The notes: generated by a model not told the origin, from the letters alone. Shown: positions 33,255 through 42,613, numbered from the stretch's first letter. The stretch: DNA of 64,000 nucleotides from Bacteroidia bacterium (GCA_022072225.1 JAJVIC010000002.1:533086-597085), one strand, 5' to 3'. Program-made: numbers and translations.

Positions 33255-35246
33255 TTAAAACTTCATTTTTTGTATTCTAACTGCATTCAATATTGCCAGC
33301 AAGGCTACACCCACATCAGCAAATACGGCTTCCCACATGGTTGCAATACCACCCGCACCTAAAGCAAGCACAATTATTTTTACGCCAAATGCTAATCCTA
33401 TATTCTGCCAAACAATGTGCTGGGTTGCTTTGCTTATTTTAATGGCTGTAATAATTTTAGATGGTTGGTCGGTTTGAATGATTACATCAGCGGTTTCAAT
33501 AGCAGCATCACTGCCTAAGCCGCCCATTGCTATACCTACATCACTTAATGCAAGAACAGGGGCATCGTTTATTCCATCGCCCACAAAGGCTATAACATTT
33601 TTACTGTCTTTTTTTAATTCCTCAACTTTCTGAACCTTTTGTTCAGGCAATAAATTTCCGTAGGCATTTACAATATTCAATTCCTGAGCTACTTTATCCA
33701 CCACGGCTTGCTTATCGCCTGAAAGCATAACAATTTTCGGAATGGTTTTCTGCATCTGCAAAACGGCATTTTTTGCATCATCCTTTAACTCGTCAGCTAT
33801 TGTTATGTAACCCACATACTGATTGTTAATTGCAGCCACAACAATTGTATCGGTTATTGTGTCCACTTCTGCGGGGTAGGATATGTTGAATTTTTTAAGC
33901 AACTTAGTGTTACCTGCTAACACATCAGTTCCCATATAGCTTGCCTTTAGTCCGTGTCCTGAAATTTCTTCTACATTGCTTACCTGAACTTCCTTCCCTT
34001 TTCCCTTAGCATATTCAACAATAGCTTTTGCAATGGGATGAGTTGACTGCGATTCAACGGCTGCAATTATTGAAACGATTTCATACTTTGAATCATTTAC
34101 TGTTTTTACATCACGGACTTTGAATACACCTTTGGTCAGAGTTCCGGTTTTGTCCATCACTATGGTATTTATTTTGGTCATCAGGTCAAGATAATTTGAG
34201 CCTTTGAACAAAATGCCGTTACGCGATGCTGCGCCAATTCCACCAAAATAGCCGAGCGGAATAGAAATAACCAAAGCGCATGGACAGGAAATAACAAGAA
34301 AGATAAGCGCACGGTAAAGCCATTGCGAAAAAACATATTGTTCAACAAAAAAGTAAGGAACAACGGTTAAAAGAACAGCTAAAAGAACAACTATTGGTGT
34401 ATAAATTTTTGAGAACTTACGGATAAACAATTCTGTTTGCGCCTTACGCGAATTGGCATTCTGAACCATATCAAGGATACGGGCAAGCGAGCTTTCTGCA
34501 AATACTTTAGAAACTTTTATTTCCACTACCTTATCAAGATTAATCATTCCCGCAAGGACTGTTTCACCTTGCCTGATTGTATTTGGTTTGCTTTCGCCTG
34601 TTAAGGCAGCCGTATTAAATGAACTTCCTGTTGAAAGCATTATACCATCCAATGCTACTTTTTCTCCTGCCTTTATTTGTATTATTTCACCCACATTTAT
34701 TGAAACGGGTGCAACTTCAGTTAAAGCCCCGTTGCGAATTACGTTAGCCTTATCAGGGCGTATATCCAGCAAAGCCTTTATACTGCGCTTGGCACGGTTA
34801 ACGGCTGCTGACTGGAATAATTCGCCTATGGCATAAAATAACATAACCGCAACTCCTTCTGGATACTCTCCAATGGCAAATGCGCCAATGGTGGCTATGC
34901 TCATTAATAAGAATTCTGTAAACACTTCGCGTTTTGCAATTGCCTTGAAAGCATCTATTAGAACAGGCACACCCACGGGTATATAAGCAACCGCATACCA
35001 TATTAAGCGAATGACAGGAAAGGTTTTAAACTGAAGCCATGTGTCTAATACAATGCCTGCAATTAATAAAGCAAGACTGATTGAGGCGGGAATATATTCA
35101 CGCCACGCAGACTTACTCCCCTCATCATGTTCCTCATGCGAATGAGTATGTTCTGATTTTACATTAATTTTTTTCTCTAACGAGCAACAGGTCATATTAC
35201 CCTGTGCATCGTAGGTATGTTTGTGGTTTGGGTTTGTGTTTATCAT
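33255..35246 (-). CDS. Zn/Cd/Pb-type heavy-metal P1B-ATPase
   Basis: A 663-residue inner-membrane metal pump. P1B motifs in order: LTGESKPN (actuator), VISCPCALVISIPLG (metal-site CPC in helix 6), MDKTGTLTKG (phosphorylated Asp), STHPIAKAIVEYA (HP), MLSGDKQAVVDKVA and VGDGINDAPVLALSDVGIAMG. Instead of an HMA domain, the N-terminus has a CC pair and a His-rich segment (MTCCSLEKK, EHTHSHEEHDEG). The CPC motif plus the conserved GG..ATMWEAVFADVGVALLA end fits the zinc/cadmium/lead subgroup (ZntA/CadA) rather than copper. It lies between the CzcB-like adaptor and the His-rich protein, 2 bases from each. Confidence 0.93.
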   Translation of the reverse strand: MINTNPNHKHTYDAQGNMTCCSLEKKINVKSEHTHSHEEHDEGSKSAWREYIPASISLALLIAGIVLDTWLQFKTFPVIRLIWYAVAYIPVGVPVLIDAFKAIAKREVFTEFLLMSIATIGAFAIGEYPEGVAVMLFYAIGELFQSAAVNRAKRSIKALLDIRPDKANVIRNGALTEVAPVSINVGEIIQIKAGEKVALDGIMLSTGSSFNTAALTGESKPNTIRQGETVLAGMINLDKVVEIKVSKVFAESSLARILDMVQNANSRKAQTELFIRKFSKIYTPIVVLLAVLLTVVPYFFVEQYVFSQWLYRALIFLVISCPCALVISIPLGYFGGIGAASRNGILFKGSNYLDLMTKINTIVMDKTGTLTKGVFKVRDVKTVNDSKYEIVSIIAAVESQSTHPIAKAIVEYAKGKGKEVQVSNVEEISGHGLKASYMGTDVLAGNTKLLKKFNISYPAEVDTITDTIVVAAINNQYVGYITIADELKDDAKNAVLQMQKTIPKIVMLSGDKQAVVDKVAQELNIVNAYGNLLPEQKVQKVEELKKDSKNVIAFVGDGINDAPVLALSDVGIAMGGLGSDAAIETADVIIQTDQPSKIITAIKISKATQHIVWQNIGLAFGVKIIVLALGAGGIATMWEAVFADVGVALLAILNAVRIQKMKF

Positions 35247-35248
35247 TT

Positions 35249-36514
35249 TTAATGTTCGTGTGCTTCTCCTTTGTTGTTCATTTTGGCTAAAATAAAAAAT
35301 GCTCCGTTCACCACTACTTTACTGTTGGCAGGAATTTCTTTGAGTAAAGTAATTTCGCTGTAACCTATATCGGTTGTGCCTTTGCGAATTGGGATTTTCT
35401 CAAAAGTTGTTTCTTCTTCGGGTTGTTCGTTTTCGCTGTGTTTGTGTTCGGCTGTTTCTTTTTCCGCATGATTTTCTTCTTCACTGTGGTTATCTGTAAC
35501 AATAAAAATATAGTCCTGTCCTTCGTGGTTTACAATGGCATTGGTTGGCACTGCATCAACGGTTGCATTATTCAAACTTACCAATGCGGTGATGCTCATT
35601 CCGTCAATCAATCCCTGTTTATCGCCTTTTACCATTGCATGAACGGCAACGGCTTTTGTGCTTGGTTCAAAGGTGTTGCTGATAGCATAAACATCGGCAT
35701 CATATTCTTTCCCTGGGTTGTTGGTGAGTGTGAAATGTATGGTTTGCCCGACTTTTAGTTTCTGCAAATCTTTTTCATACACATATAAATCTAAATGCAG
35801 TTGGCTGTTGTCCACTATTTCGGCAATGGGATTGTTGGCATCTACATAGCTTCCGATGTTTACCATTACATTGCTGATAGTGCCGTTTATAGGGCTTGTG
35901 ATGTTTGCAACTGATTGGATGTTTTCGCTTGTGAGTGAAGTTGTGTTGATGCCGATTAATTCTAACTGCTTTTGCAAACTTGCTTTTCGTGCGTTCAGGG
36001 TTTTAAGTTCAGCATCGGCAGTTTGTAAATTCTTCAATGCTCCTGCATTACCTTGTTGCAATTCTTTTTGTCGGGAAAATTCTAATTGTGCTAATTCTGC
36101 TTTAGAGGAAACACTTAAAAACTCTTCCTGCATGGTGATAAAGGTATTGTTGGAGATGGTGGCAATTACCTGTCCTTTGCTAACTGAATTTCCTGTTTGC
36201 ACTAAGATGGATTTGATTACACCACCCAATGATGCCGTTGCATTTGCCCTGTTTTGATTTGGCACTTTCAAAATACCATTGGCTTTGAGTGAGGCGGTGA
36301 GTTGTTTTTTCTCAATACTGCCTAACTCAATTTTTATGGATTTCATTTGCTCCGCTGTAAGCGTTGCGGTATTAGCGTTTTCGTGTTCATCAGTGTGTTC
36401 TCCTTCTTTGGCTTCTGTATCGTGAGTGTGTCCGTCTGTTTCGGAATGATTATGACAAGATGAAAGCAACAGGATTGTTGCGAATATTGATAGGGTGATT
36501 ATGAAGTTTTTCAT
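35249..36514 (-). CDS. RND efflux periplasmic adaptor (CzcB-like lipoprotein)
   Basis: A 421-residue lipoprotein (lipobox LLLSSC, Cys about residue 20) with a His/Asp/Glu-rich segment (CHNHSETDGHTHDTEAKEGE). Adaptor domains follow: a barrel-sandwich half (KANGILKVPNQNRANATASL), a long coiled-coil hairpin at ~130-195, a second half (ITSPINGTISNVMVNIGSYV), a beta-barrel (LDLYVYEKDLQKLKVGQTI) and a membrane-proximal domain. A second His/Glu-rich stretch (DNHSEEENHAEKETAEHKHS) is inserted near residue 345. It should link the adjacent inner-membrane pump to its outer-membrane part; the His-rich stretches suggest metal loading. Confidence 0.92.
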   Translation of the reverse strand: MKNFIITLSIFATILLLSSCHNHSETDGHTHDTEAKEGEHTDEHENANTATLTAEQMKSIKIELGSIEKKQLTASLKANGILKVPNQNRANATASLGGVIKSILVQTGNSVSKGQVIATISNNTFITMQEEFLSVSSKAELAQLEFSRQKELQQGNAGALKNLQTADAELKTLNARKASLQKQLELIGINTTSLTSENIQSVANITSPINGTISNVMVNIGSYVDANNPIAEIVDNSQLHLDLYVYEKDLQKLKVGQTIHFTLTNNPGKEYDADVYAISNTFEPSTKAVAVHAMVKGDKQGLIDGMSITALVSLNNATVDAVPTNAIVNHEGQDYIFIVTDNHSEEENHAEKETAEHKHSENEQPEEETTFEKIPIRKGTTDIGYSEITLLKEIPANSKVVVNGAFFILAKMNNKGEAHEH

Positions 36515-36515
36515 T

Positions 36516-39500
36516 TTAGTTGTTGATTAAGAAGTTGATGTTGATAATGGATTGGTTGATTTGATTAACCGATTGCAAATAATTTAACTGCACATCGGTG
36601 GCGGTTTGCAAGGCTTGCAAGTATTCAATGTAACCAATGTCGCCACTGCGGAAACCAACTTTTGCAGTGCTGATAATTATATCGGCATTTGGCAGTGCGG
36701 TTGATTTGTAGTAGTTGTATTGAGACAAATTTTGATTGTATTGCTGAAAAGCATTTTGCAACTGGTTTTGTAAAATCAGTTTTCCGTTGTCGGCTTCTTT
36801 TTGCAATGCCTGTTGTTTGTAGTCAAGCGATTTTACTTTAGAAGCGTTGCTGAAAAAGGTGAGCGGAATGCTTAATCCAACATTAAAACCCTGAAAGCGT
36901 TTGCTGCCGTTAAAATTTACATCTGCTCCATTGATTGTTTGCACTCCGATTAAGGACTGGTTGAAATAACCCACATTGAAATCTGGAAGGGTAGATGCGG
37001 TTTCAACTTTCTTGTTTTGCTCGGCAATAACGGCTTGCTGATACAGCACTTTTAATGAAGGGTTATTTGCAATAAGCGTTGTGTCAAACGAACTGCTTAA
37101 AACAAGCGGTTGTATATTTTCAGTTGCGGCTATTGTAAAATCTTCGTTTGTATTCATCAGCGTTTTCAGCGAATGGTAAGCCGTTGCAAAATCGGTTTCA
37201 TTTTGTTTGAGTAAAACTGAAAGTTGTCCCCGTTTGGTTTCGGCTGTGGTTTTCTCCAACAAATTTGTTTCGCCTGTTTTGTAACGCAAGGCTGCTGCAC
37301 TCACAAAATCGTTATACAAACTGTCTAACGATTGCAGTTGCTTTTTTGTGGTTTGCAAATACTGCAACTGATAAAACCAGTATTGCACCTGTGCTTTTAT
37401 TTGGCTGGCTGTGGCTTGCTGCTGCAATTCACTGCTTTGCAATTCGGCTTTATACAAACCTGATTTTGCTGTGAAATAGGTTGGGAACGGAATACTTTGA
37501 GAAACCTGAAACGCCTTATCCTGATTAATGCTGTTGTATTGCCCGAACTGGAAATTGACATTTGTTTTAGGCAATTCAAACACTGATTTTTTCAAGGTGG
37601 TGGAAGATTGCACATTGAATTGTTGCGACTGGATTTCTAAATTATTTTTCAATGCTGTGCTGATTGCATCTTCAACGGATAATGATCTTGTTGTTGGCGT
37701 TTGAGCATTTGCAACATTGAATGAAAGCAAGGCAAAAACTAAAATAGCTGTTGCTGAAATGTTGATTTTTCTTTTTGACGAAAATATCAGATACAACAAA
37801 GGCAAAACAAAAAGGGTTAAGAAAGTTGCTGTAATCAAACCACCGATTACAACAGTTGCCAAAGGTTTTTGCACTTCTGCACCTGCACCGTGTGAAAGTG
37901 CCATTGGCAGAAAACCCAATGATGCAACCATGGCGGTCATCAGCACAGGTCGCAAACGGATTTTAGTTCCTTCTTTTATGCGTTCTAAAATATCAGTCAT
38001 TCCGTCTTTTTCTAACTGGTTGAAAGTTCCAATCAGCACAATGCCGTTTAGGACGGCTACACCAAACAGGGCAATAAAACCAATACCTGCTGAAATGCTG
38101 AACGGCATATCACGAATGAGCAAAGCGAATACACCACCGATTGCACTCATTGGAATTGCTGTGTAAATTAGTGTTGCCTGTTTTACTGAACTGAATGTAA
38201 AATACAGCAACATAAAAATGAGTGCTAAGGCTACTGGCAAAGCAATCATCAGGCGTTTGGATGCGGCTTGCAGATTTTCAAATGTTCCTCCATAGGTGTA
38301 GTAGTATCCTTCGGGTAGTTTTACTTTTTCGTTCAGTTGTTTTTGAATGTCTTCTACCACACTTTCTACATCTCTACCTTTGATGTTGAAGCCTACAACA
38401 ATTCTGCGTTTGCCATCTTCACGGCTTATTTGTGCAGGACCTAATTCCATTTTTATTTCTGCTACTTGCGATAAGGGTATTTGAGTTCCGTTGGCAGTTG
38501 GAATATACAAATGGCTTACATCATCAATGTTGTTTCGGTGGGTGCTGTCTAAACGAACAACCAAATCAAATTTTCGCTCGTTCTCAAAAACAACTCCTGC
38601 ACTACCTCCGGCAAAGGATGTAGAAACAATGTGATTGATGTCTTCAATGTTTAAACCGTAGTTGGCAATTTGAGAACGGTTGTATTTGATTACGATTTGC
38701 GGAAGTCCTGAAACCCTTTCAACACTTGGTTCGGTTGCACCGTTTACACTTTGCACAACAGCGTTTACTTTATTGGCATAGCTTAAAAGAGTGTCCATGT
38801 TTTCGCCAAAGATTTTTACTGCAACATCTTGTCTTATGCCTGTCATAAGTTCGTTGAACCGCATTTGTATGGGTTGGTTTTTCTCAAAGAAAACACCAGG
38901 AATTGTATTTAGTTTTTCTTCAAATTCCTCTGCCAGTTCATCATACGAAATATCGCGTTTCCATTCGCTTTGAGGTTTTAGAATTATCATCATATCCGTT
39001 GCTTCGGGTGGCATTGGGTCGGTGGGAACTTCGGCTGCTCCTGTTTTTCCAACTACCATTTTCACTTCATCAAATTCTTTGATTATGCGTGATGCCTGCA
39101 TACTTGTTTCCAAACTTTGCGAAAGTGATGTGCCTTGCGGCAAAATGCAGTGAAAAGCAAAATCACCTTCCTGTAAAGTGGGTATAAACTCACCGCCCAT
39201 TTTTGAAAACAGGAAAACAGAAAATGCAAATACTGCAACGGTTGCAACTACAATTACTTTTTTAAAGCGGATTGCTTTTTCCAAAAGTGGAGCATACATG
39301 CGTTGAAAAAAATTCATCATTCTATCGCTGAATGTTTGCTTGTGTGAAATGGTTTTTGGTAAAAACGCTGCACACATCATTGGAATATAGGTGAGCGATA
39401 AAATCAATGCTCCGAAAATGGCGAAACCCACGGTTTGAGCCATCGGGCGAAACATTTTGCCTTCAATACCGATAAGGGTTAGAATGGGTATGTAAACGAT

Positions 39501-40871
39501 GAGGATGATGATTTCTCCAAACGCTGCACTGCTTCTAATCTTAGATGCAGACTGAAAAACTTCTTCGTCCATTTCTTGTTGCGTTAGTTTACCTATTGCC
39601 TTTCGCATTCCTAAATGGTGTAAGGTGGCTTCAACTATAATTACTGCCCCGTCCACAATCAAACCAAAGTCAATTGCTCCCAAGCTCATCAGGTTTGCGC
39701 TTACGCCAAACACATTCATCAGCCCCAATGCAAACAGCATTGATAAAGGAATGGCAGAAGCTACAATCAACCCTGCACGAAGATTTCCAAGAAAGAGAAC
39801 CAACACGAAGATTACAATTAAAGCACCTTCAATCAGGTTTTTTTCTACGGTGCTTATTGCACGGTTTACCAAGTCTGTTCTGTCTAAGTAAGGTTCAATC
39901 ACCACATCTTGCGGTAATGATTTTTGAATGGTTTGCATTTTGTCTTTGATGCGGCTAACTACATCAGCACTGTTCGCACCTTTCAGCATCATCACCACAC
40001 CGCCCACTGCATCTATTTCACCGTTGTATGTCATAGCACCGTAACGTACGGCACTACCCAGCCTAACTTCGGCAACATCTTTTATGAGGATAGGAATGCC
40101 GTTGGGGTTGGTTTTTACAACTATGTTTTTGATGTCATCAAACGAACCGATCAAGCCAACGCCCCGAATGAAATAGGCGTTGGGTTTTTTGTCAATGTAT
40201 GCACCACCAGTGTTTTCGTTGTTCTTTTCCAAGGCGGTAAAAATTTCGGGAATGGTTATTCCCATTGCAATAAGTCGGTCGGGATTTAGGGCAACTTCAT
40301 ATTGTTTGAGTTGTCCGCCAAAACTGTTCACATCTGCAATTCCGGGTGTTCCGTAAAGTTGTCGGGCAACAATCCAGTCCTGCATCGTCCGCAAGTCCAT
40401 AGCTGTGTATTTACTTTCGCTTCCTTTCTTCGGGTGAATGATATATTGATACACTTCTCCCAAACCTGTGCTGACAGGGGCTAATTCAGGTGTGCCAACT
40501 CCATTTGGAATTTTGTTTTCGGCTTCTTTCAACCGTTCATAAATGAGTTGTCGGGCAAAGTATATGTCCACTTTATCATCAAACACCACGGTAATTACCG
40601 AAAGTCCGAAACGGGAAATGCTCCGCAACTCCTCCAAGTCAGGAAGGTTGGCAATGCTTTGTTCAATGGGGTATGTTACCAACTGTTCCACCTCTTGTCC
40701 TGCAAGGGTTGGGCAAACGGTAATAATCTGCACTTGGTTGTTGGTGATGTCGGGGACTGCATCAATAGGTAGTTTTGTTGCACTCCACACTCCCCAAACA
40801 ATGAGTGCAAGTGTCATCAATGCAATGATGAATTTATTTTTTATGCTGAACGCAATTATTTTGTCTAACAT
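36516..40871 (-). CDS. CzcA/CusA RND pump fused to a CzcC/TolC-type outer-membrane channel
   Basis: A 1451-residue fusion. Residues 1-~1035 are a complete heavy-metal RND pump: LDKIIAFSIKNKFIIALMTL start, PDITNNQVQIITVCPTLAGQ, proton-relay helix SLGAIDFGLIVDGAVIIVEA, GGEFIPTLQEGDFAFHCILP, AALFGVAVLNGIVLIGTFNQ-type helix, LPLLYLIF end. Residues ~1040-1055 (RKINISATAILVFALLSFNV then ANAQ) form an internal signal-peptide-like segment. Residues ~1060-1451 are an outer-membrane efflux protein with paired helical repeats (LSVEDAISTALKNNLEIQSQ ... YIEYLQALQTATDVQLNYLQ). Such fusions are known in Bacteroidota. With the next genes it forms a tripartite Co/Zn/Cd- or Cu/Ag-type exporter. Confidence 0.93.
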   Translation of the reverse strand: MLDKIIAFSIKNKFIIALMTLALIVWGVWSATKLPIDAVPDITNNQVQIITVCPTLAGQEVEQLVTYPIEQSIANLPDLEELRSISRFGLSVITVVFDDKVDIYFARQLIYERLKEAENKIPNGVGTPELAPVSTGLGEVYQYIIHPKKGSESKYTAMDLRTMQDWIVARQLYGTPGIADVNSFGGQLKQYEVALNPDRLIAMGITIPEIFTALEKNNENTGGAYIDKKPNAYFIRGVGLIGSFDDIKNIVVKTNPNGIPILIKDVAEVRLGSAVRYGAMTYNGEIDAVGGVVMMLKGANSADVVSRIKDKMQTIQKSLPQDVVIEPYLDRTDLVNRAISTVEKNLIEGALIVIFVLVLFLGNLRAGLIVASAIPLSMLFALGLMNVFGVSANLMSLGAIDFGLIVDGAVIIVEATLHHLGMRKAIGKLTQQEMDEEVFQSASKIRSSAAFGEIIILIVYIPILTLIGIEGKMFRPMAQTVGFAIFGALILSLTYIPMMCAAFLPKTISHKQTFSDRMMNFFQRMYAPLLEKAIRFKKVIVVATVAVFAFSVFLFSKMGGEFIPTLQEGDFAFHCILPQGTSLSQSLETSMQASRIIKEFDEVKMVVGKTGAAEVPTDPMPPEATDMMIILKPQSEWKRDISYDELAEEFEEKLNTIPGVFFEKNQPIQMRFNELMTGIRQDVAVKIFGENMDTLLSYANKVNAVVQSVNGATEPSVERVSGLPQIVIKYNRSQIANYGLNIEDINHIVSTSFAGGSAGVVFENERKFDLVVRLDSTHRNNIDDVSHLYIPTANGTQIPLSQVAEIKMELGPAQISREDGKRRIVVGFNIKGRDVESVVEDIQKQLNEKVKLPEGYYYTYGGTFENLQAASKRLMIALPVALALIFMLLYFTFSSVKQATLIYTAIPMSAIGGVFALLIRDMPFSISAGIGFIALFGVAVLNGIVLIGTFNQLEKDGMTDILERIKEGTKIRLRPVLMTAMVASLGFLPMALSHGAGAEVQKPLATVVIGGLITATFLTLFVLPLLYLIFSSKRKINISATAILVFALLSFNVANAQTPTTRSLSVEDAISTALKNNLEIQSQQFNVQSSTTLKKSVFELPKTNVNFQFGQYNSINQDKAFQVSQSIPFPTYFTAKSGLYKAELQSSELQQQATASQIKAQVQYWFYQLQYLQTTKKQLQSLDSLYNDFVSAAALRYKTGETNLLEKTTAETKRGQLSVLLKQNETDFATAYHSLKTLMNTNEDFTIAATENIQPLVLSSSFDTTLIANNPSLKVLYQQAVIAEQNKKVETASTLPDFNVGYFNQSLIGVQTINGADVNFNGSKRFQGFNVGLSIPLTFFSNASKVKSLDYKQQALQKEADNGKLILQNQLQNAFQQYNQNLSQYNYYKSTALPNADIIISTAKVGFRSGDIGYIEYLQALQTATDVQLNYLQSVNQINQSIININFLINN

Positions 40872-40933
40872 TTTTTAATCAGTTTAATGAATGAATACAT
40901 TTTGCCACGCAGGTGCATGACAAGAAGATTTGA

Positions 40934-40950
40934 ACTCTGCAAAGCAGAGT
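40934..40950. promoter_or_regulatory. Small palindrome upstream of the RND fusion gene
   Basis: ACTCTGC-aaa-GCAGAGT lies in the 89-bp gap between the Cys-rich gene and the pump gene. There is no T-run, so an operator is as likely as a weak terminator. Confidence 0.4.
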
Positions 40951-40960
40951 CAATTATTCA

Positions 40961-41266
40961 TTAACTGATTTTTGGCGGCTGCCAGATAGAAACGCTAACC
41001 TGTAAAGGTTGTCCTGTTACAAAAGAAACAACAGGATTTGCAAAAGGAAGAGAAATAACGGTGAAATAGGTATTCTTAGCTACACTTGTAATACTGCCGC
41101 AGCAAGCGCATACACAAAAAGGGGCGCAGGTTTCTTCTTCGTGCTGGTCTTGATGCTGACTTGTTGCATCGTGTTTTGCCACATCATCGCAATCGCGGAC
41201 ATCACCGCAGGGCATGAAGGCGAGGGAAAGCGTGTAGAGGGCAAAAATGAAATAGAGGGATTTCAC
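40961..41266 (-). CDS. Small exported Cys-rich protein (DUF6660-like)
   Basis: A 101-residue protein. A GTG start gives a signal-peptide-like N-terminus (KSLYFIFALYTLSLAFMPC). The mature part has C-x5-C, a His/Asp/Glu-rich spacer (HDATSQHQDQHEEE) and a dense Cys cluster (CAPFCVCACCG), ending WQPPKIS. The layout resembles DUF6660 and, more loosely, the HYC_CC_PP family. Likely a periplasmic or lipid-linked metal-binding protein. Its promoter -7 element ends only five bases before the start, suggesting a leaderless mRNA. It precedes the RND fusion gene on the same strand. Confidence 0.7.
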   Translation of the reverse strand: MKSLYFIFALYTLSLAFMPCGDVRDCDDVAKHDATSQHQDQHEEETCAPFCVCACCGSITSVAKNTYFTVISLPFANPVVSFVTGQPLQVSVSIWQPPKIS

Positions 41267-41271
41267 GGGTG

Positions 41272-41318
41272 CAAATGTATAGAAAAAACTTGTCGGTTGA
41301 AACGGAATAGTGCGGTGG
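41272..41318 (-). promoter_or_regulatory. Promoter and conserved element of the 41266 Cys-rich gene
   Basis: Minus strand: the conserved 30-bp block (41318-41289, CCACCGCACT ... TTTCAACCGA), nine bases, then TACATTTG (41279-41272), five bases, then the GTG start. The same arrangement occurs upstream of the gene at 42922. Confidence 0.65.
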
Positions 41319-41478
41319 ACTATTTATTCACCGATTATTTGTTTTTTTAACGACACGCTCAATTGTCCACCTGCACAAATGTAAGTAGAAAGTGATGCAG
41401 TTAGAAGTTCCGCTGCACCCCGCATTTAGGCACCCCCACCCGATTGTCTGTTCGATAATGTCGTTCCGATTAGATTTA

Positions 41479-41880
41479 TCATAGTCCCTTTGTTATGTTC
41501 CAAATCCAATTGATAATTAGGAGCAATACTAAAGGTATTGCAAATTGTGGTTTTTTTAGATGAATTTTTAATTTATGATAAAAATTAAAAAATGTATTTC
41601 TTTTAGTTATGATGTCGGCAATAATCCAAAAAGGAGATAAGAACATAATGATTGCAATTAAAAAGCCTATTGGGTTTATACCAAGCGCTTCAATGAAATT
41701 GCCCTTTATCAATGACAATATTGAACGTGTTGAACCACAGAAAGGGCAAGGTAAATTTGTAACATACTTAATTAAACAAACTTCCAGTGGCTTATTCATA
41801 GAAACTAAATAAAGCCAAATATACCCTGCAATACAGGCTATAATCATTATTGAATATAGTTTATTCCTGCCTAGTGTCAT
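41479..41880 (-). CDS. DUF2752 membrane protein
   Basis: A 133-residue protein with four hydrophobic segments and the DUF2752 hallmark NLPCPFCGSTRSILSL between helices 1 and 2 (C-P-x-C-G-x-T-R). The ATG at 41880 was chosen over a TTG 18 bases upstream. Family members are inner-membrane proteins of unknown function. A 23-codon ORF ends inside its first codons and could couple its translation. The link to metals is only positional, although the C-x-x-C could bind one. Confidence 0.75.
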   Translation of the reverse strand: MTLGRNKLYSIMIIACIAGYIWLYLVSMNKPLEVCLIKYVTNLPCPFCGSTRSILSLIKGNFIEALGINPIGFLIAIIMFLSPFWIIADIITKRNTFFNFYHKLKIHLKKPQFAIPLVLLLIINWIWNITKGL

Positions 41881-41932
41881 TGATTTCTGTAAAGTCAATT
41901 ATTTCCTGCATTAGCATATTTAAATTTTTCAT
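41861..41932 (-). CDS. Very small ORF, N-terminal duplicate of the 42107-42325 gene
   Basis: A 23-codon ORF (MKNLNMLMQEIIDF, then TEINDTRQE) whose first 12 residues nearly repeat the start of the neighbouring 72-residue protein (MKKLNQLMQEIILL). The stop lies just inside the DUF2752 gene. Either a duplication remnant or a short coupling leader. Confidence 0.35.
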   Translation of the reverse strand: MKNLNMLMQEIIDFTEINDTRQE

Positions 41933-42106
41933 CTTTCTTATTTATATTTCAGCAATAACCTTTTGAATTGCACTAACGTTGTTTCAAAGTCAAAAAGAAT
42001 TCCTGTCAATGGAACAAAAAAACAGAAGAGTCAAAACCACTAATGAATTAACTCGCTTACAGAGGTCAGTAAGAAAAAAATACACTATTTATAAGATTGG
42101 CATCCA

Positions 42107-42325
42107 TTATGTTTTCTTTTGGGCGTGAGAACTTATATGGTTTTCCAACTGTTTTTTCAATGTATTCAGATATTCTTGTAAATCACTTACACAAACTTCC
42201 TCTTTTTCAGTTTTACAAATATTAAAAGGTGTTTCGTCAAGGTATTTATATAACTCCGGATAATTTGTTTCAATATTCGTAGTCAGTAAGATTATTTCCT
42301 GCATTAGTTGGTTTAACTTTTTCAT
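42107..42325 (-). CDS. Small hypothetical protein
   Basis: A 72-residue helical protein: MKKLNQLMQEIILLTTNIET, LYKYLDETPFNIC, VCVSDLQEYLNTLKKQLENH, ending in a His/Lys-rich SSHAQKKT. The start at 42325 was chosen because the upstream extension runs through the terminator hairpin of the preceding gene. It has two Cys and no signal peptide. Family unknown. Confidence 0.55.
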   Translation of the reverse strand: MKKLNQLMQEIILLTTNIETNYPELYKYLDETPFNICKTEKEEVCVSDLQEYLNTLKKQLENHISSHAQKKT

Positions 42326-42348
42326 ATTTTTAATTGTCATTACAAAGT

Positions 42349-42400
42349 AAGCTGAAATGTAAAGCCCGCTGCGTAAGTAGCGGGCTTTACATTTCAGCTT
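42349..42400 (-). terminator. 22-bp perfect palindrome, terminator-like
   Basis: Arms AAGCTGAAATGTAAAG+CCCGCT and AGCGGG+CTTTACATTTCAGCTT around an 8-base loop. It sits 5 bases after the stop of the 53-residue gene. A second pair, AAAGTAAGC (42344-42352) with GCTTACTTT (42404-42412), covers that stop codon and would compete for folding. Long perfect arms with no strong T-run on the minus strand are unusual for a plain terminator. Confidence 0.6.
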
Positions 42401-42405
42401 AATGC

Positions 42406-42567
42406 TTACTTTTTGCAATCAGCAGTGCAGACGCAGTTCGGGTCGCCCGGCTGGCAATCTTCTGTAATTGGGCAGCACTCTTTTGTGCTTAACGCGTTAG
42501 TGGCAAACACAATTGCACCCGTAGTCAGCACGATTGCAGTTATTCCTATTATTATTTTGTTTTTCAT
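42406..42567 (-). CDS. 53-residue exported Cys-rich peptide
   Basis: A short ORF starting ATG AAA AAC AAA at 42567. The N-terminus is a clear signal sequence (KNKIIIGITAIVLTTGAIVF, ATNA). The mature part of about 30 residues has six Cys: KECCPITEDCQPGDPNCVCT, ADCKK. It lies 46 bases after the Cys-rich 42614-42922 gene on the same strand and ends at the large palindrome. Probably a periplasmic metal-binding peptide of the metallothionein-like sort; this is inference from Cys density and context. Confidence 0.65.
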   Translation of the reverse strand: MKNKIIIGITAIVLTTGAIVFATNALSTKECCPITEDCQPGDPNCVCTADCKK

Positions 42568-42613
42568 TTTATTAAGTTTTAAATGTTTGAAATTATTAGT
42601 TCTCTAATATTAA

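Noticed and set aside
42009-42128. A 39-codon plus-strand ORF (MEQKNRRVKTTNEL...)
   Set aside because: It overlaps the end of the 72-residue minus-strand gene, is against the direction of all neighbours and has no promoter.
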